From Rehmannia glutinosa (Eukaryota > Streptophyta > Magnoliopsida > Lamiales > Orobanchaceae): a DNA stretch of 64,000 nt. Below the pieces are notes generated by a model. The model searched no databases. It was not told where the DNA came from and worked only from the letters and a program-made list of their open reading frames with translations. The DNA is taken from positions 86,109,943 through 86,173,942 of the forward strand of contig CM071936.1 of assembly GCA_016081115.2 (NCBI GenBank), in the 5' to 3' direction. The translations under genes were made by a program, and so were the position numbers. Shown one piece after another: positions 35,772 through 46,310 of this stretch. The first letter of the stretch is position 1. The number at the start of each line of letters is the position of its first letter.

Positions 35772-36329
35772 AGAAAAAAAAAAGAAAAAAATATATAAAA
35801 AAATATTATCATTTTGTTTGCGAGTTCTAAACCAATGAAATTTGAGACATAATTTGGTATGAAAAAATTAGGTGTTTCAAATTTTATAACTACCTATCTT
35901 ATTCTCAATTTTAGTTTGAATGCTTGTCCTAAATCTTATTGGCCATTTCTTTGAGAGTTTTGACTGTTTTCCAACTCCAAGAGTGAACACCTCGCCAATT
36001 TACACAACAAACACTAACTTTGTGAGGATATGGAGTTGAGGCTTTTTCATGATCAAATTTGAAGTTAATGTATTTTGGTTTGTGAAATGAAACGGTGGTT
36101 TTGTGCATATATACACAATATTTCTTCTCTAAAAAAATGATATAAAAAAAAATTATAATATTTATTCTTGATAGCATCTATGATGACTGACCATAAACTT
36201 TTGATTGTTAGACTATTTCATAAAGTTTTTTTTTAAAAAAAAATGATCAACGTGCCATATTCATCAAATTTCTTTTGTATTATTTTATGCTTTAATTACT
36301 AGGGACTAGTAATAGGTCTGGTTGAAGTG
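34991..36329 (+). other. 3' untranslated region of the LOG-bearing gypsy element
   Basis: Starts with a purine tract, AAGTTGGGGGGGAAGGG (about 35014-35030), analogous to the internal tracts of the Athila elements. It contains long A/G runs (35713-35800) and a 45-bp near-duplicate (ACTCCATTACATAATTTGTG at about 35601 and 35670). No gene is seen. The sequence just before the 3' LTR (GGTCTGGTTGAAGTG) is a weak polypurine tract. Confidence 0.65.
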
Positions 36330-37943
36330 TGATGAACATTAAAAATGTATAATTATTTTAGGCTTATATTATTATTTTACCTTATTAATATTATTAATAA
36401 AATGAATTTATAGTATTATTAATATGTTAGGAATAAAATGGGAAATCAACATAGAATTGTATTTGGAAGCATTTTAGTGCAGGTTTGGATCAACGAGCAT
36501 AGCTTTCATTTCCGATATGATTTTGGGAGGATTCTTGAAGATATGGATTCACAATCCATTCATTTACAAGTTTTCAGAGAGATTGAAACCAAAAATCAAA
36601 GTTTGGAATGATATTTTCTTGGATAAAAAAATTCATCATAAAATGAGGATTGAAGGGTGCTCATTTAATTTCCAGACTTGACCAAGTTTGGTATTTTGGA
36701 CATAACTCGCAAAATACAAGGTATTTGTATCTGAAATTTTTACTGAGTATGTACAAATCATAGAGCTACAACATTGATGAAGACCCCAAAGTCAGATTTG
36801 TATTGGATGAATTTATAAAAAATCCAAGAGGCTGCTGCACTAGTCAATCCCGTATGCCAACCACATCTCAATTATTCAACCATATCTTGGCCCATGGTTG
36901 TTCAAATTCAATGAAATCAGTTGAAAATTCAAGCCAACTCATGTGATAATTGATTTGTGGAAGAAAATTGAGCAAAGATGGCTGATATCATGGACAAAAT
37001 GACCAGTCAAAGAAGGTGGCAAAGTTGGTGTTGATTTCCTTATTTTCTTACTTGTAATAAAAATAAAGAATAAAATAATTGTAAATTGATTTTTAGTTGG
37101 CTATAAATAGAGGTCATTAGCATTTGTCAAGAGGAAGTTTTATGTAGAGAAAGTTAGAGTTACAAAGTTCAAAAGAATTTTTCTTTCTTGCTTTTCTTAA
37201 ATTATAGTAAGATTTCTAGTATTTTATAAAATGTTTGCTTTAGTTTTTCTTCAATCTTTTGTTTTATCTATTTTTTTCATGTTATTCTAAGTTTATTTTG
37301 TTGAGGAAATGGGGTGAAACTCTTGATGAAGGATAAGGAATGATTGTAGATTCATATTAAATTTCATTGTTTGTATCATCAATTTGTTTTTAGCTTATAC
37401 ATTTTTGTTTGGTGGTGTTTCTTGATTTATGTATATCTATTGGCACAACAAATACTTGGTTCCATTTAGTTAAATGTCTGGTTTTATTTCAACCGACTGC
37501 TAATGTGGATACCTTGATTTGTTGTAGACAAAAGAATACATAAATACTTGATCCCATAAACAAGTATTGATGTTATAAGATAAATTCTAATTGATGATAT
37601 AACATGATTACCTCATTGCATGATTTATATGTATAATATCTTCCCATTGGAACCTTCTTTGTGTATGGATTCCAATAGTGGCAATCTAAGAGGTAAGAAA
37701 ATATAATAATTCCTTTATCCGAAATCAAGAGTGGATCCCTAATCCTCAACATTTCTATTAATTAAATTTCTTGTAACTAAAAAAAAATATTCTTACTAGT
37801 AAAAAAAACCCATTTACTCATCCTTTAAATAAGAAATATCCTGTAAACTTCCATCAACTTCCCTGTGGATCGACCTCGGACTCCCGAGAAATTTATTACT
37901 TGAGAAAACCTGCACTTGGGTTTGCAACCTTAAAGTTGTAGCA
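36330..37943 (+). repeat. 3' LTR of the LOG-bearing gypsy element
   Basis: Aligns over its full length with 26275-27885. The visible differences are a block at about 37119-37133 and scattered substitutions and 1-bp indels. The TATA box CTATAAATAG is at 37101-37110. It is followed by the target duplication GGGTG. Confidence 0.92.
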
Positions 37944-37948
37944 GGGTG

Positions 37949-39206
37949 CATGTAGATTCATATAAAAATTTCATAAATTTTTTAATTTTTTTTAGTAGAC
38001 ACGTTTATTGCTTTAGCATGTTTACTACTTTTGTGTGAATTAGATAGAGTCATGGAATTAGTATAGAATGCCATTGTGTGTTTTACTGCGAATACTTGAT
38101 TTCATGAGAAGAAATACTTGGTGAATATATGGTAAGTTTGAGAAAAGAAGTCTTTTGCTTATTTGATTGATTGAGAAAGTTGGGTATTTGAACATGATGT
38201 GAAAAATAAGCCCGTGAGCTTTAGTGCCTTTAACTGCCTTTATCATATGCACTCTTAGTTTTGCTAAGTGTATCATCCATGTTGATAGAACTCTAGAGCT
38301 TGCAATGGTATCTTTATCGAAACCACATGCGTATGCAATTTTTGAAGATGATTTAAGGTCATTTTGTTTAAGATCTTTTTAGCCTAAAGAGTTTACATAT
38401 AAATTCATGATTCCCTAGTTAGCCAATTTGAGCCTTAGCCTTATTTATTGTTAGCCACATTTTAAGCTTTAACTTAACATATACCTATCCCACAGCTTGG
38501 GCTAATAGAGATGTTTATATTTGAGAGAGATGTGGGTTAACTTTAAAAAATAATGTTGGCAAAAGAGGGATAAGCAGTGAGTAAGTGAATGATGAAGCTT
38601 GAGGAAAAATTGAATGAAAAGAAAAGAAGCAATTTGAGCACTTAAAAGAAAAATAAATCTTTAAAAGCGAGAAAATCGAGCTTAAGGCAAAAAAATGAAG
38701 GTAATGACATAAGTGTGAAAAAGAAGAAAAAGGGTGGAATAAAAAGTATGACTTAAAAAATAAAACAATAAGTGAATACTTCTCTAGATGAATTGAATTA
38801 ATGGGTTGAAAGTGTTAGTACTTAAATTCTATTTGATCAAGTTCGAGTCACATAATCCATATTTCTCCTATCTTAACCAAAGAGCCTACATTACAACCAA
38901 ATAAAAAGTCTTTTTTTATTCTTAAATGTGCACACTTGAGTGGTAGAGATGTTAGACGATTTGCAAGCATATGGTAGTTCTACAACATTGAATTGATCTA
39001 AGCACATACACATCCTATTTGCTTTGAGAGTTGAGTGATACACTTTATCTAGTGAGTTGCAATGTCGAATACCCGAACGAGTATTATTGTGCTGAATATG
39101 CAATTGTTGACTTTTTTGAGAATGAATTACATGTTTGCTAAAGTATGGATTTGATTGAGATTTTGTATTTGTAGTGTTCTTGTGTTGTTTTATCTACCCC
39201 AGTACA
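37949..39206 (+). other. Resumed 3' untranslated region of Athila-1
   Basis: No gene. Its sequence corresponds, in reverse complement, to 44981-46310 of Athila-2. For example, the stretch around 38850-38890 (CATATTTCTCCTATCTTAACC-like) and the adjoining AGAGCC block are shared. This identifies it as the conserved non-coding region between the third ORF and the 3' LTR of Athila elements. It lacks the terminal polypurine tract that Athila-2 has at this position. Confidence 0.7.
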
Positions 39207-40215
39207 TGATAAGTGCATTTTTATTCACATTTTTATAACTCTTTTTAGATAATTTCTTTAACTTTTTAGTTCATTAATCAATAAATTCAAGAAAAATCAC
39301 ATTGGCTTGTTTTAAATGATGAAGGTAAAGACTTGAAGCAAACTCGTATGGATTTCGTATGAAAATACGAACAAAAACAAAGTCTAACATTGATCGAAAA
39401 GAAGGCAAGAAGACTCAATCTCGTGCAAAACACACTCCTAGTGTGTTGGGAAACATGGCCATGCTTCAAAGGGAAGAAAAACAAGAAAAACAGAAAAACA
39501 CACCCAGGCCGTGCTTACAAAGCACGGCCGTGTTCCCCACGCCAATCATCAAAACACGCCCAAACTGTGTTTAAAAGCACACCCTGCCAAAAAATCCCAA
39601 ATGACGAAGAAAACACGGCCAGGCCGTGCTTTATAAGCACGGCCGTGCTTTTTAAGCATGGCCGTGTTTTGTCTCCAGCTCAAAATCTTTTCTTCTTTTG
39701 GCGGAAATAATGGAGACTTTTGCTTTTTGACAACCTTTGAGCAACTTTTACACCTCATCTTGCTGCACCAAACCTCCTTATCCCCTCAATTGTCATGTGG
39801 ACACAACGATTCAACCAACTCAACCAATGGAAGTGGAGTATTGTCATGTGAATACAATGATTCAACCAACTCAACCATGAATGTGCACACAATGATTCAA
39901 CTAACAACCATGGAAGTGGAGCATTTGTTGATGTGTTCTTTCACAAAGATGGTGCCTATAAAAGCCAAGAGTTTGATTTGGGAAATTCATTCATGTAGTA
40001 TTCATTCATATAGAGATTCATTGTGTATTCATCATAGACACTTAGAAAATATTCATTGTGTCCAACATTTTGAGTGGAATTGGGAACAAGAGGTCTTGGA
40101 GGAGTAAGCTTGTAGCAACATTGGAGAAGAAGGCTTGGATCAACATCATCTATCAAGGAGGAAGTCATTGAGATTTTGAGAAAGATAAGTACATCATGTC
40201 TACAATACTTAAATC
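39207..40215 (+). repeat. Athila-related LTR, truncated on the right by copia-2
   Basis: Starts TGATAAGTGCATTTTT. It carries the palindromic CACGGCCGTGC cluster (39500-39670), and its 39700-40060 segment closely matches 22090-22400 of the Athila-1 5' LTR. An extra 50 or so bases (39820-39875) look like a local duplication of the CAACCAACTCAACCA motif. The first 450 bases differ from the 5' LTR. The end is lost at 40215, where the copia-2 LTR begins. Confidence 0.72.
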
Positions 40216-40239
40216 TGTTTGATAAATGGTTTTATCATG

Positions 40240-40662
40240 ATTTTGATGATTTTGTATTTATACCAAAACAATGGTTTTAAAGGTTGTCCAAATACTCCTA
40301 AATGATTTAAAATGGTTTTAATATTTTCAGGAGTATTTCTTCAAGTTTTATTTTCGACAAAATTGGACAACACTTTTAATGATTTTGATGATTTTGTTTT
40401 TATATCAAAACAATGGTTTTAAAGGTTGTCCAAATACTCCTAAATGATTTAAAATGGTTTTAATATTTTCCGGAGTATTTCTTCAAGTTTTATTTTCGAC
40501 AAAATTGGACAACACTTTTAATGATTTTTTGTTAATGTATTTTTACACCAAAACAATGTTTCTAAATGTTGTCCTAATACTCCCGATTGGTCTAAAATAT
40601 TTTCACTATTTTTGGAGTATTTCTTGAAGTTTATTTTCGATATAAAATTGGACAACACTTTT
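40240..40662. repeat. Triplicated 141-bp unit in the copia-2 LTR
   Basis: The landmark GATTTTGATGATTTTG occurs at about 40240 and 40381, and a diverged third unit starts near 40521. Each unit runs through ACACCAAAACAATG-like and GGAGTATTTCTT-like phrases to AATTGGACAACACTTTT. The same triplet occurs at 59335-59757. Confidence 0.85.
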
Positions 40663-41399
40663 GTTTTGAGGTCAACCGGTCGCCGTATAGGCAACCCGTA
40701 CCTAAAAGTTGTGCAAAAAGAGAAAATTTCATGTTTGCGAGAAATTGGTGAGGTGACGGTCACACCCTATAGGGCGACTAGTGAGCGTCGACCGGTCGAC
40801 CTATAGGGCGGCCGTACACTGAAGTTGGTTAAAATTTGCAAACTTCTCTGTTTCGATTTTTTGAAGAGGGCAACCGGTTGAACCCTAGGGTGACCAGTCG
40901 GACCCCCCGTCGACCGGTCGCCCTGTGTAAAATTGAGTTCTTATTTTCAAACGTCTATTTCTGCGCGACCGGTCGCCCTAATGTTTGACAACAAAATTCT
41001 AACCGTTGTGCAGCAGACAACTCTTCCCTAAATTGTGGGATTGATTTCTAACAGCTATAATCTTGATTTTAATTGCAATTTTTTGTAGATATCAGATTCC
41101 AAGAGGAGCCTATCAAGGATCAATCATCTCCTATAAATAGAGGAAGATTTGAAGCACAACTACAAGAGAGAACAACACAACACAACAAGATATTCTCAAG
41201 AAAACACTTGGTCTTATATTGTCATTATTCTTGTTGTAATTTGCCTAGCTTATCACTTTCACATTCTTGAGGTCTAGGCTATTCCTGATTACACTTGCAC
41301 TCAATTGTATAATTCATTATCGAGTTGTAATCTTGAATTTTTGGGTTATCATTCAACACAAGATATCCTTGTGAGTGTTCTTGTGGTAAGAACGCACTT

Positions 41400-41600
41400 G
41401 GGTGATCTAGGTGTTCGGTGTAAGAAGATTGTGGTAATCTTCTTGTTGAGGTGTTGAAGAATTTGGTATTCTTCAAGGTTGAAGATTGTGGTAATCTTCA
41501 CAAGGTACCGTTGGAGATTGTGGTAATCTTCAAGAAGTGATTGTGGTAATCTCAAAGGTGGTGTTGAAGAAGAGTGTGGTGCTCTTCAAGGTGTTGTTGT
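41400..41600. repeat. Array of GAAGATT-GTGGT-AATCTTC hairpin units
   Basis: The phrase GATTGTGGTAATCTTC or a close variant is repeated about six times with short spacers. Each unit is an inverted repeat that can fold into a stem of seven pairs. It lies in the transcribed leader part of the LTR and recurs at 60490-60680. Confidence 0.8.
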
Positions 41601-41837
41601 AAGTTGGTGTTGTATTAATTTTGGTAATTAATAAAATCTTTTTTCTTTTTGAAATCCATCCCGGATATACTGGGGTGGTAGAGGATTAGGCCCTAGGTGG
41701 GTTGACCCTCTATAAATCGACGTGTGTTGTTTACATTCCGCACCTTCTCTATTGTCTTGGCTTGTTTTGTTCGAAAAAGAGGGCGAAATCGAAAAGATGG
41801 AGATAATTTATTCACCCCCTCTAGATTATCGTAGAGC

Positions 41838-43319
41838 TTGGACTTACAAGTGGTATCAAAGCCAAACTCTTTGGCAAGCTCATTTCACATCGCGAGTGAA
41901 GAGGAACGATCGTCGGCTACGGAACGAAGCTCATCTTCTGGCACCTCCACCACCAAGCCACCACTATTTGATTCCAAAAATTTTATATTTTGGAAAGAAA
42001 GAATGGAATGCTATTTACAAGGTTGCGGGTTCGATATTTGGAACATCGTCATCAATGGAGAATCCATCCCGATGAAAAACACAACATACACCTCCAAAGC
42101 TCTCAAGAAGCTCAATGATGAAGAAAAGAAAATCATCTCCTTAAATGGTAAGGCTCTAAATATTTTGTATTGTTCACTTACTAATTTGGAATATGAACTT
42201 ATTGTAGGAATTCGATCGGCTCATGAAGTATGGCAAAAATTAGAAGCCATCTATGAAGTACATGCAAATGATAGGAGCAACTCAAAAGCATATACTTCTC
42301 AAAGGGATACAAGGTCAAATCTAAGGAACAAGCCTTTTTCAACTTCCAACTATGAAGTAGTCGAATGATGTTTTATGGGCATCGAAGAAGAAAATGAGAT
42401 ATGTCTTAGACCCTCTACATCCTATGATATTGTTATACAAAAGGATTATAGTGATTTGCAAAATCATTTTGATGACCTTCAAAATGAATTCCAAAGCTTG
42501 CTTGTTAAATACAAAAACTTGAAAAAGGAATTCATTGTTTTGAAAAATGATAAGGATAGTTTATTTACTTCCTATGAATCACTATCATGTGCTCACACCA
42601 CCACTCTTGATAAAGTTAGAAACCTTGAGAAAGAAAATAGTACTCTTGTTGAGAATATTGATTGCATGAAAAAGGATCTATTAAAATCTAACTTGAGTAC
42701 CAATAAAATGTCCAATATTGTTGATATTCATAATTGTGATAAAGGACTTGATCATAAGCCTAATGTTGTTAATCATATGAAAAAGGATCAAGTCACTATG
42801 CATATTGGTCATTATGCTCCTAGAATTATTACTTGTTTTTATTGCGGTAAAAAGGGTCATACGGCTAATTCTTATCGAGCTAGAAATAACTCTAATTATT
42901 GTTGGAGACCTAAAAGTCTCAAGACTAATCCCAAAGGACCCAAACACATGAGGGTACCACAAAACAATGTCATATTAGGTACCGTGAAATAATGATCAAA
43001 GAAAATTTACACCGCAAGAAGACATCAAATGACCATTTCATTTGATCAAAGGAGAAAAACATTTTCAAAGCCAATTTCAAGAAGAGGATATAATCAAAAA
43101 TGGGAAGAACATAATCCTTGGAAATGGCAAAGACATCATCAAGATGACTTTCAAAGAAGAAGAGACTACCAACAATGGGAAGGTAACAAATCTTGGAAAT
43201 GGAGCAATCAAAGAAGCCATCATCAACAAAGTGACTTCTCAAGGGGAAGATATCATCAACAATGGGAACGGCACAACCCATGGAAATGGCGTAATTGGTA
43301 ACCCGTATCTCCCTATTTA
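41838..43319 (+). pseudogene. copia-2 gag, broken
   Basis: The N-terminal part (41838-42368) has KPPLFDSKNFIFWKERMECY, typical of UBN2-type copia gag, then KALNILYCSLTNLEYELIVG and SAHEVWQKLEAIYE. A TGA stop (42366) precedes a coiled-coil region (42375-42690; DLQNHFDDLQNEFQSLL). The zinc knuckle at about 42832-42874 reads CFYCGKKGHTANSY, so the last cysteine is tyrosine. The basic tail has repeated PWKW blocks (43090-43300). Compared with SIRE relatives, the gag seems to lack much of the UBN2 C-terminal half. 43320-43504 is untranslated. Confidence 0.82.
41851..41863 (+). promoter_or_regulatory. Primer-binding site of copia-2 (tRNA-iMet)
   Basis: TGGTATCAAAGCC, two bases after the LTR end, matches the plant initiator tRNA-Met site (TGGTATCAGAGC) except for one base. 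Confidence 0.85.
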
Positions 43320-43509
43320 AATATGCATTTTATTTTGTTATTATGCATGCTTTTATTTGTGTCTTAATTGCAAAATGAGTTTTCAAAGATTTTATTTTTT
43401 AATTAAGATCTTCAATATATGTTTGTGCTTTTAAAATATTTTTTAATAAGAAGACCTTATATGATGTTTTTAAAACTCTTGTGCACTTTTGTAGACTAAA
43501 GTGTGTTAT

Positions 43510-44980
43510 TGTTCGCCTATTTTTATAGCTTCACCGCAAGTGTACGGATCAGTTTATAGAATAGGGTTTGCAAGGTCGAATCCACAGGGATTAATAAATT
43601 AATGTACTAAGTATTGGATTATAATAGTCCTATTTTTATCTAAACTATCGAAATTTGAAGGTTTGGTTTTATTACTACTAAAGCAGAAATTAATCCTAAA
43701 ATAACAAAGCAAGAGCGATTGAAAGATCAAGTATGGATGGATGGATTCCTGGGTTATGGTTTCAATTAATATCCCACTTTTATGCTCAGGTTAAGCAAAC
43801 CAAGGTTAAACATATTCTTCTCTATAGACCAATCACCAAAGTAATTTACCCTCTCTCTCGAGATGTATGTAAAAGCGTTGATTGGAATATCTATGTTAGC
43901 ATCTCTACTCAACATGAGATATCCAACTCCCAAAAGTTCAAAAGATTAAAAGATCTCACAAATATTCACAGACTTCTCAATCATGCAATCTATTTGTGTC
44001 AAGTACTCAAGATCTAGTATTGAAACTCATCGGTTAGAATTATGAATCAATACATCAAACAAGTTTAGATCAAAGGCCTTTTGATAAAACAAGAATTAAA
44101 GCAAAGTACTTGAATAGAGAAAGAAAACATTAACTTCAATTATCCTTAATCATCACATAAAAGTGTTTGTTAATCTACTCCCAAACCCGGGAATCACAAG
44201 AGTTTCAGCCAGACATTGAAAATAAACAATTCATAGACAAATTATCCATAATCAAAATCTAACTAATTGAAATACGATACGATGGAATGAGTGACTCGGG
44301 GATGACGACGATCTCTCGATCTATCTTCAATCCTCGAAGGTGTGGTTGCGGTCTTGATCAATCTCTCGAAGTATCCGGTGGGAAACTGCTCTTTTCTCTG
44401 GTTTCTAGGGTAAAAATCAGCGTGTCTTCGTTCGTGGCCGCCCCGGGTCTATTTGTACTTCGTTCGGGTCGAAACCTAGTTGAAATTTGACAAACTCTGT
44501 TTTTCCAAGACGGCGGCACGGCCGTGCCCCTTTGGCACGCCCTTGGCCGTCTTGGGTGCGAACCATTTGTAAACTTTCTTGAGGGGCACGGGCGTGCCAA
44601 TATGGCACGGCTACCCGTGCCCCCAAAGTCGCACACTTGAGTCCTTTTGTTTGGGTTGAGCACGGGCCGTGATAGAGGAGGCACGCCCTGCCGTGCTCAC
44701 CGGGAACAATATGCCCATAGGCTATTTTTCCATTTCTCGCCGGTTCGTCCAACTTCTTCTCTCGACTCCAAACTTCGTCACTTGAGTCAATTATTGGCGG
44801 TTGCAATGCTTGAATTGTTGCCACTATGCCACAAATATAGATAAATTCCTACAAAATGAGCAAAGCGTAATCCAATTCCACAAAACAAGAATACAACCCA
44901 ATTTACTTGTATAACGCATGCATATTCCCTCATTCTAGCCAATATTAAGCCCAAAATACATGCAAAATACCAGTCAATCA
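43510..44980 (-). repeat. 3' LTR of Athila-2
   Basis: On the minus strand it begins TGATTGACTGG and ends GGCGAACA. It contains a CACGGCCGTGCC cluster at 44510-44700. It aligns with 54721-56186 over its full length. Confidence 0.92.
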
Positions 44981-46310
44981 AACCCCAAACTTAAAGCTGT
45001 TGTGACAATTCCTCGGTCAACACTTTATAAACAAGACAACACAATTGGGGAAAAGAAGAGCAACTCAAGAACACCGCATCACAATTCATGTCATCTATCC
45101 ATAGACATCAAGCATAAACCAACCAAGTTTCAAATAGCTAACACGGAGCACAAGTTTATTAAAATCATGGTAAAATACTTCAAATCACGCCTCTCAGGGA
45201 TAAAGTGTATACTCTACTCACTAGAATAATAAGGGACGTGTATTAACTCAAATCATATCAATGTTGAAGAATTACCATATACTTGCAAATCGTCTCACAT
45301 CTCCGCCACTTGTTTGCATGCAATTCACAAATCAGAAAGGACTTTGTTTATGGTTGTAATGAAGGCTCTTTGGTTAAGGCAGGGAAATATGGATAAAGTG
45401 ACTCAACTCAAGCGTATAGATTGGTAAGCACATCGTTCTTCTCTAACAGTTATTTTAATACCAACCAACTATGTACTCCCAATCGCCTTATATCTTATCA
45501 CCTCTCTATTTCTCCCTTATTTTCTTACAAATCATTCTCATTCACCTTACATCACAATTTCCAGCCTATTTCTGTACATGCCGACTCACTTCTTTTTCAG
45601 TCACGTTTTTTTTTTTTTTTTCCGACTGTTTTGTGAGTAACTTCATTTTTCTCCTTTTCTTCTTTTATTCCCAATCACCAATCATACAAGCTATTTTCTA
45701 ACTTCTCGATACCCCTTCATTCAATCCTTTATTCTATCCTTTACTCAATGCTATACGCTCAAGTTTAGGATAACAAATATATCAAATTAAGTTCTAAGGC
45801 TTGAAATGTGGTTATCAAAAATCAGGCAATAGGCTCAAATTGGCTAACTAGGAAAATCAAATATCATAAGGTAGGCAAAAAGGCTTGAAAGGCTTATCAA
45901 AAATGGCCTAAAATCATTTTCATGAATGCATACAACATGTGACCTTAACGGAGATACCAGAGCAAGTTCTAGAATTCAAATCAACATGAATGACACACTC
46001 AATCGCAAACAAGACTGCATATGATGAAAGCAGTAAAGACTCAAAAGCTCACAGGCTTGTAAGTGCATAATTCAAAGCATTTTAACCATGATCCCAATAA
46101 GCACATGCTCCATATTAATTATTCTCAACCCGATCAACTCACACTCAACATCCAATTCAAAACAACATGAACTAATCCGCAAATGCTCCCAAGATCAAGA
46201 CCTCAATCAAAACACACAAATACACAATAGCGGTCAACTCACTCCCTAACTACTAGGAAAGCAATAAACGTGCTAAAGCGATAAACATGCTAAAACCATA
46301 AAAAAAAAAA
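44981..46310 (-). other. 3' untranslated region of Athila-2
   Basis: No gene. It matches 37949-39206 of Athila-1 in reverse complement. A C-rich tract at about 46403-46414 (minus strand AAGTTTGGGGGGAG) is the internal polypurine-like site. A 16-T run lies at 45606-45622. Confidence 0.7.

Larger units (their letters stand above)
26275..37943 (+). mobile_element. Ty3/gypsy element carrying a LOG gene copy, complete ends
   Basis: The LTRs at 26275-27885 and 36330-37943 are nearly identical (about 20 differences in 1.6 kb by eye, several of them single-base indels). The 5-bp target duplication GGGTG lies at 26270-26274 and 37944-37948. Inside are a tRNA-Asp-type primer site, gag with zinc knuckle, protease, RT, RNase H and integrase, then two extra ORFs, one a LOG-family gene, and a 1.3-kb 3' untranslated region. 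It is inserted in the 3' untranslated region of Athila-1 and is one of the younger insertions here by LTR similarity, yet its coding regions carry many frame breaks. Confidence 0.92.
21639..40215 (+). mobile_element. Athila-1: Ty3/gypsy Athila-type element, pol deleted, interrupted
   Basis: 5' LTR 21639-23390, tRNA-Asp-type primer site, gag, protease remnant, then an Athila-type third ORF, an internal purine tract (26209-26223) and a 3' untranslated region. The untranslated region is split by the LOG-bearing gypsy element (26275-37943) and resumes at 37949. RT, RNase H and integrase are absent: protease gives way to the third ORF near 25310. An LTR of a related type begins at 39207 and is cut at 40215 by copia-2. 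Its first 450 or so bases do not resemble the 21639 LTR, so the two may not be a true pair. The right boundary is therefore tentative. Confidence 0.7.
40216..41848 (+). repeat. 5' LTR of copia-2
   Basis: Starts TGTTTGATAAATGG and ends GGACTTACA. Inside are three diverged copies of a 141-bp unit (40240-40662), a cluster of ACCGGTCG motifs (40670-40980), a TATA box, CTATAAATAG (41131-41140), and a hairpin-rich leader (41420-41600). Confidence 0.9.

Noticed and set aside
35713..35800. Long A/G tract, considered as a poly(A) tail of a LINE or SINE
   Set aside because: No LINE or SINE body or target duplication is next to it. It lies inside the untranslated region of the LOG-bearing element.
41400..41600. 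Regular short repeats with similar spacing, resembling a CRISPR array
   Set aside because: Units are hairpins with variable spacers of a few bases inside a plant LTR. There is no cas gene, and the setting is eukaryotic.
44417..44824. A 135-codon ORF rich in R, P and G in the Athila-2 LTR (and its copy near 55679)
   Set aside because: It is open only because of CACGGGC palindromes, and the frame is not kept between the two LTRs.
45421..45701. Two overlapping ORFs rich in S and F around a T-run
   Set aside because: They lie in the non-coding 3' region of Athila-2, are low complexity, and are not present in the matching region of Athila-1.
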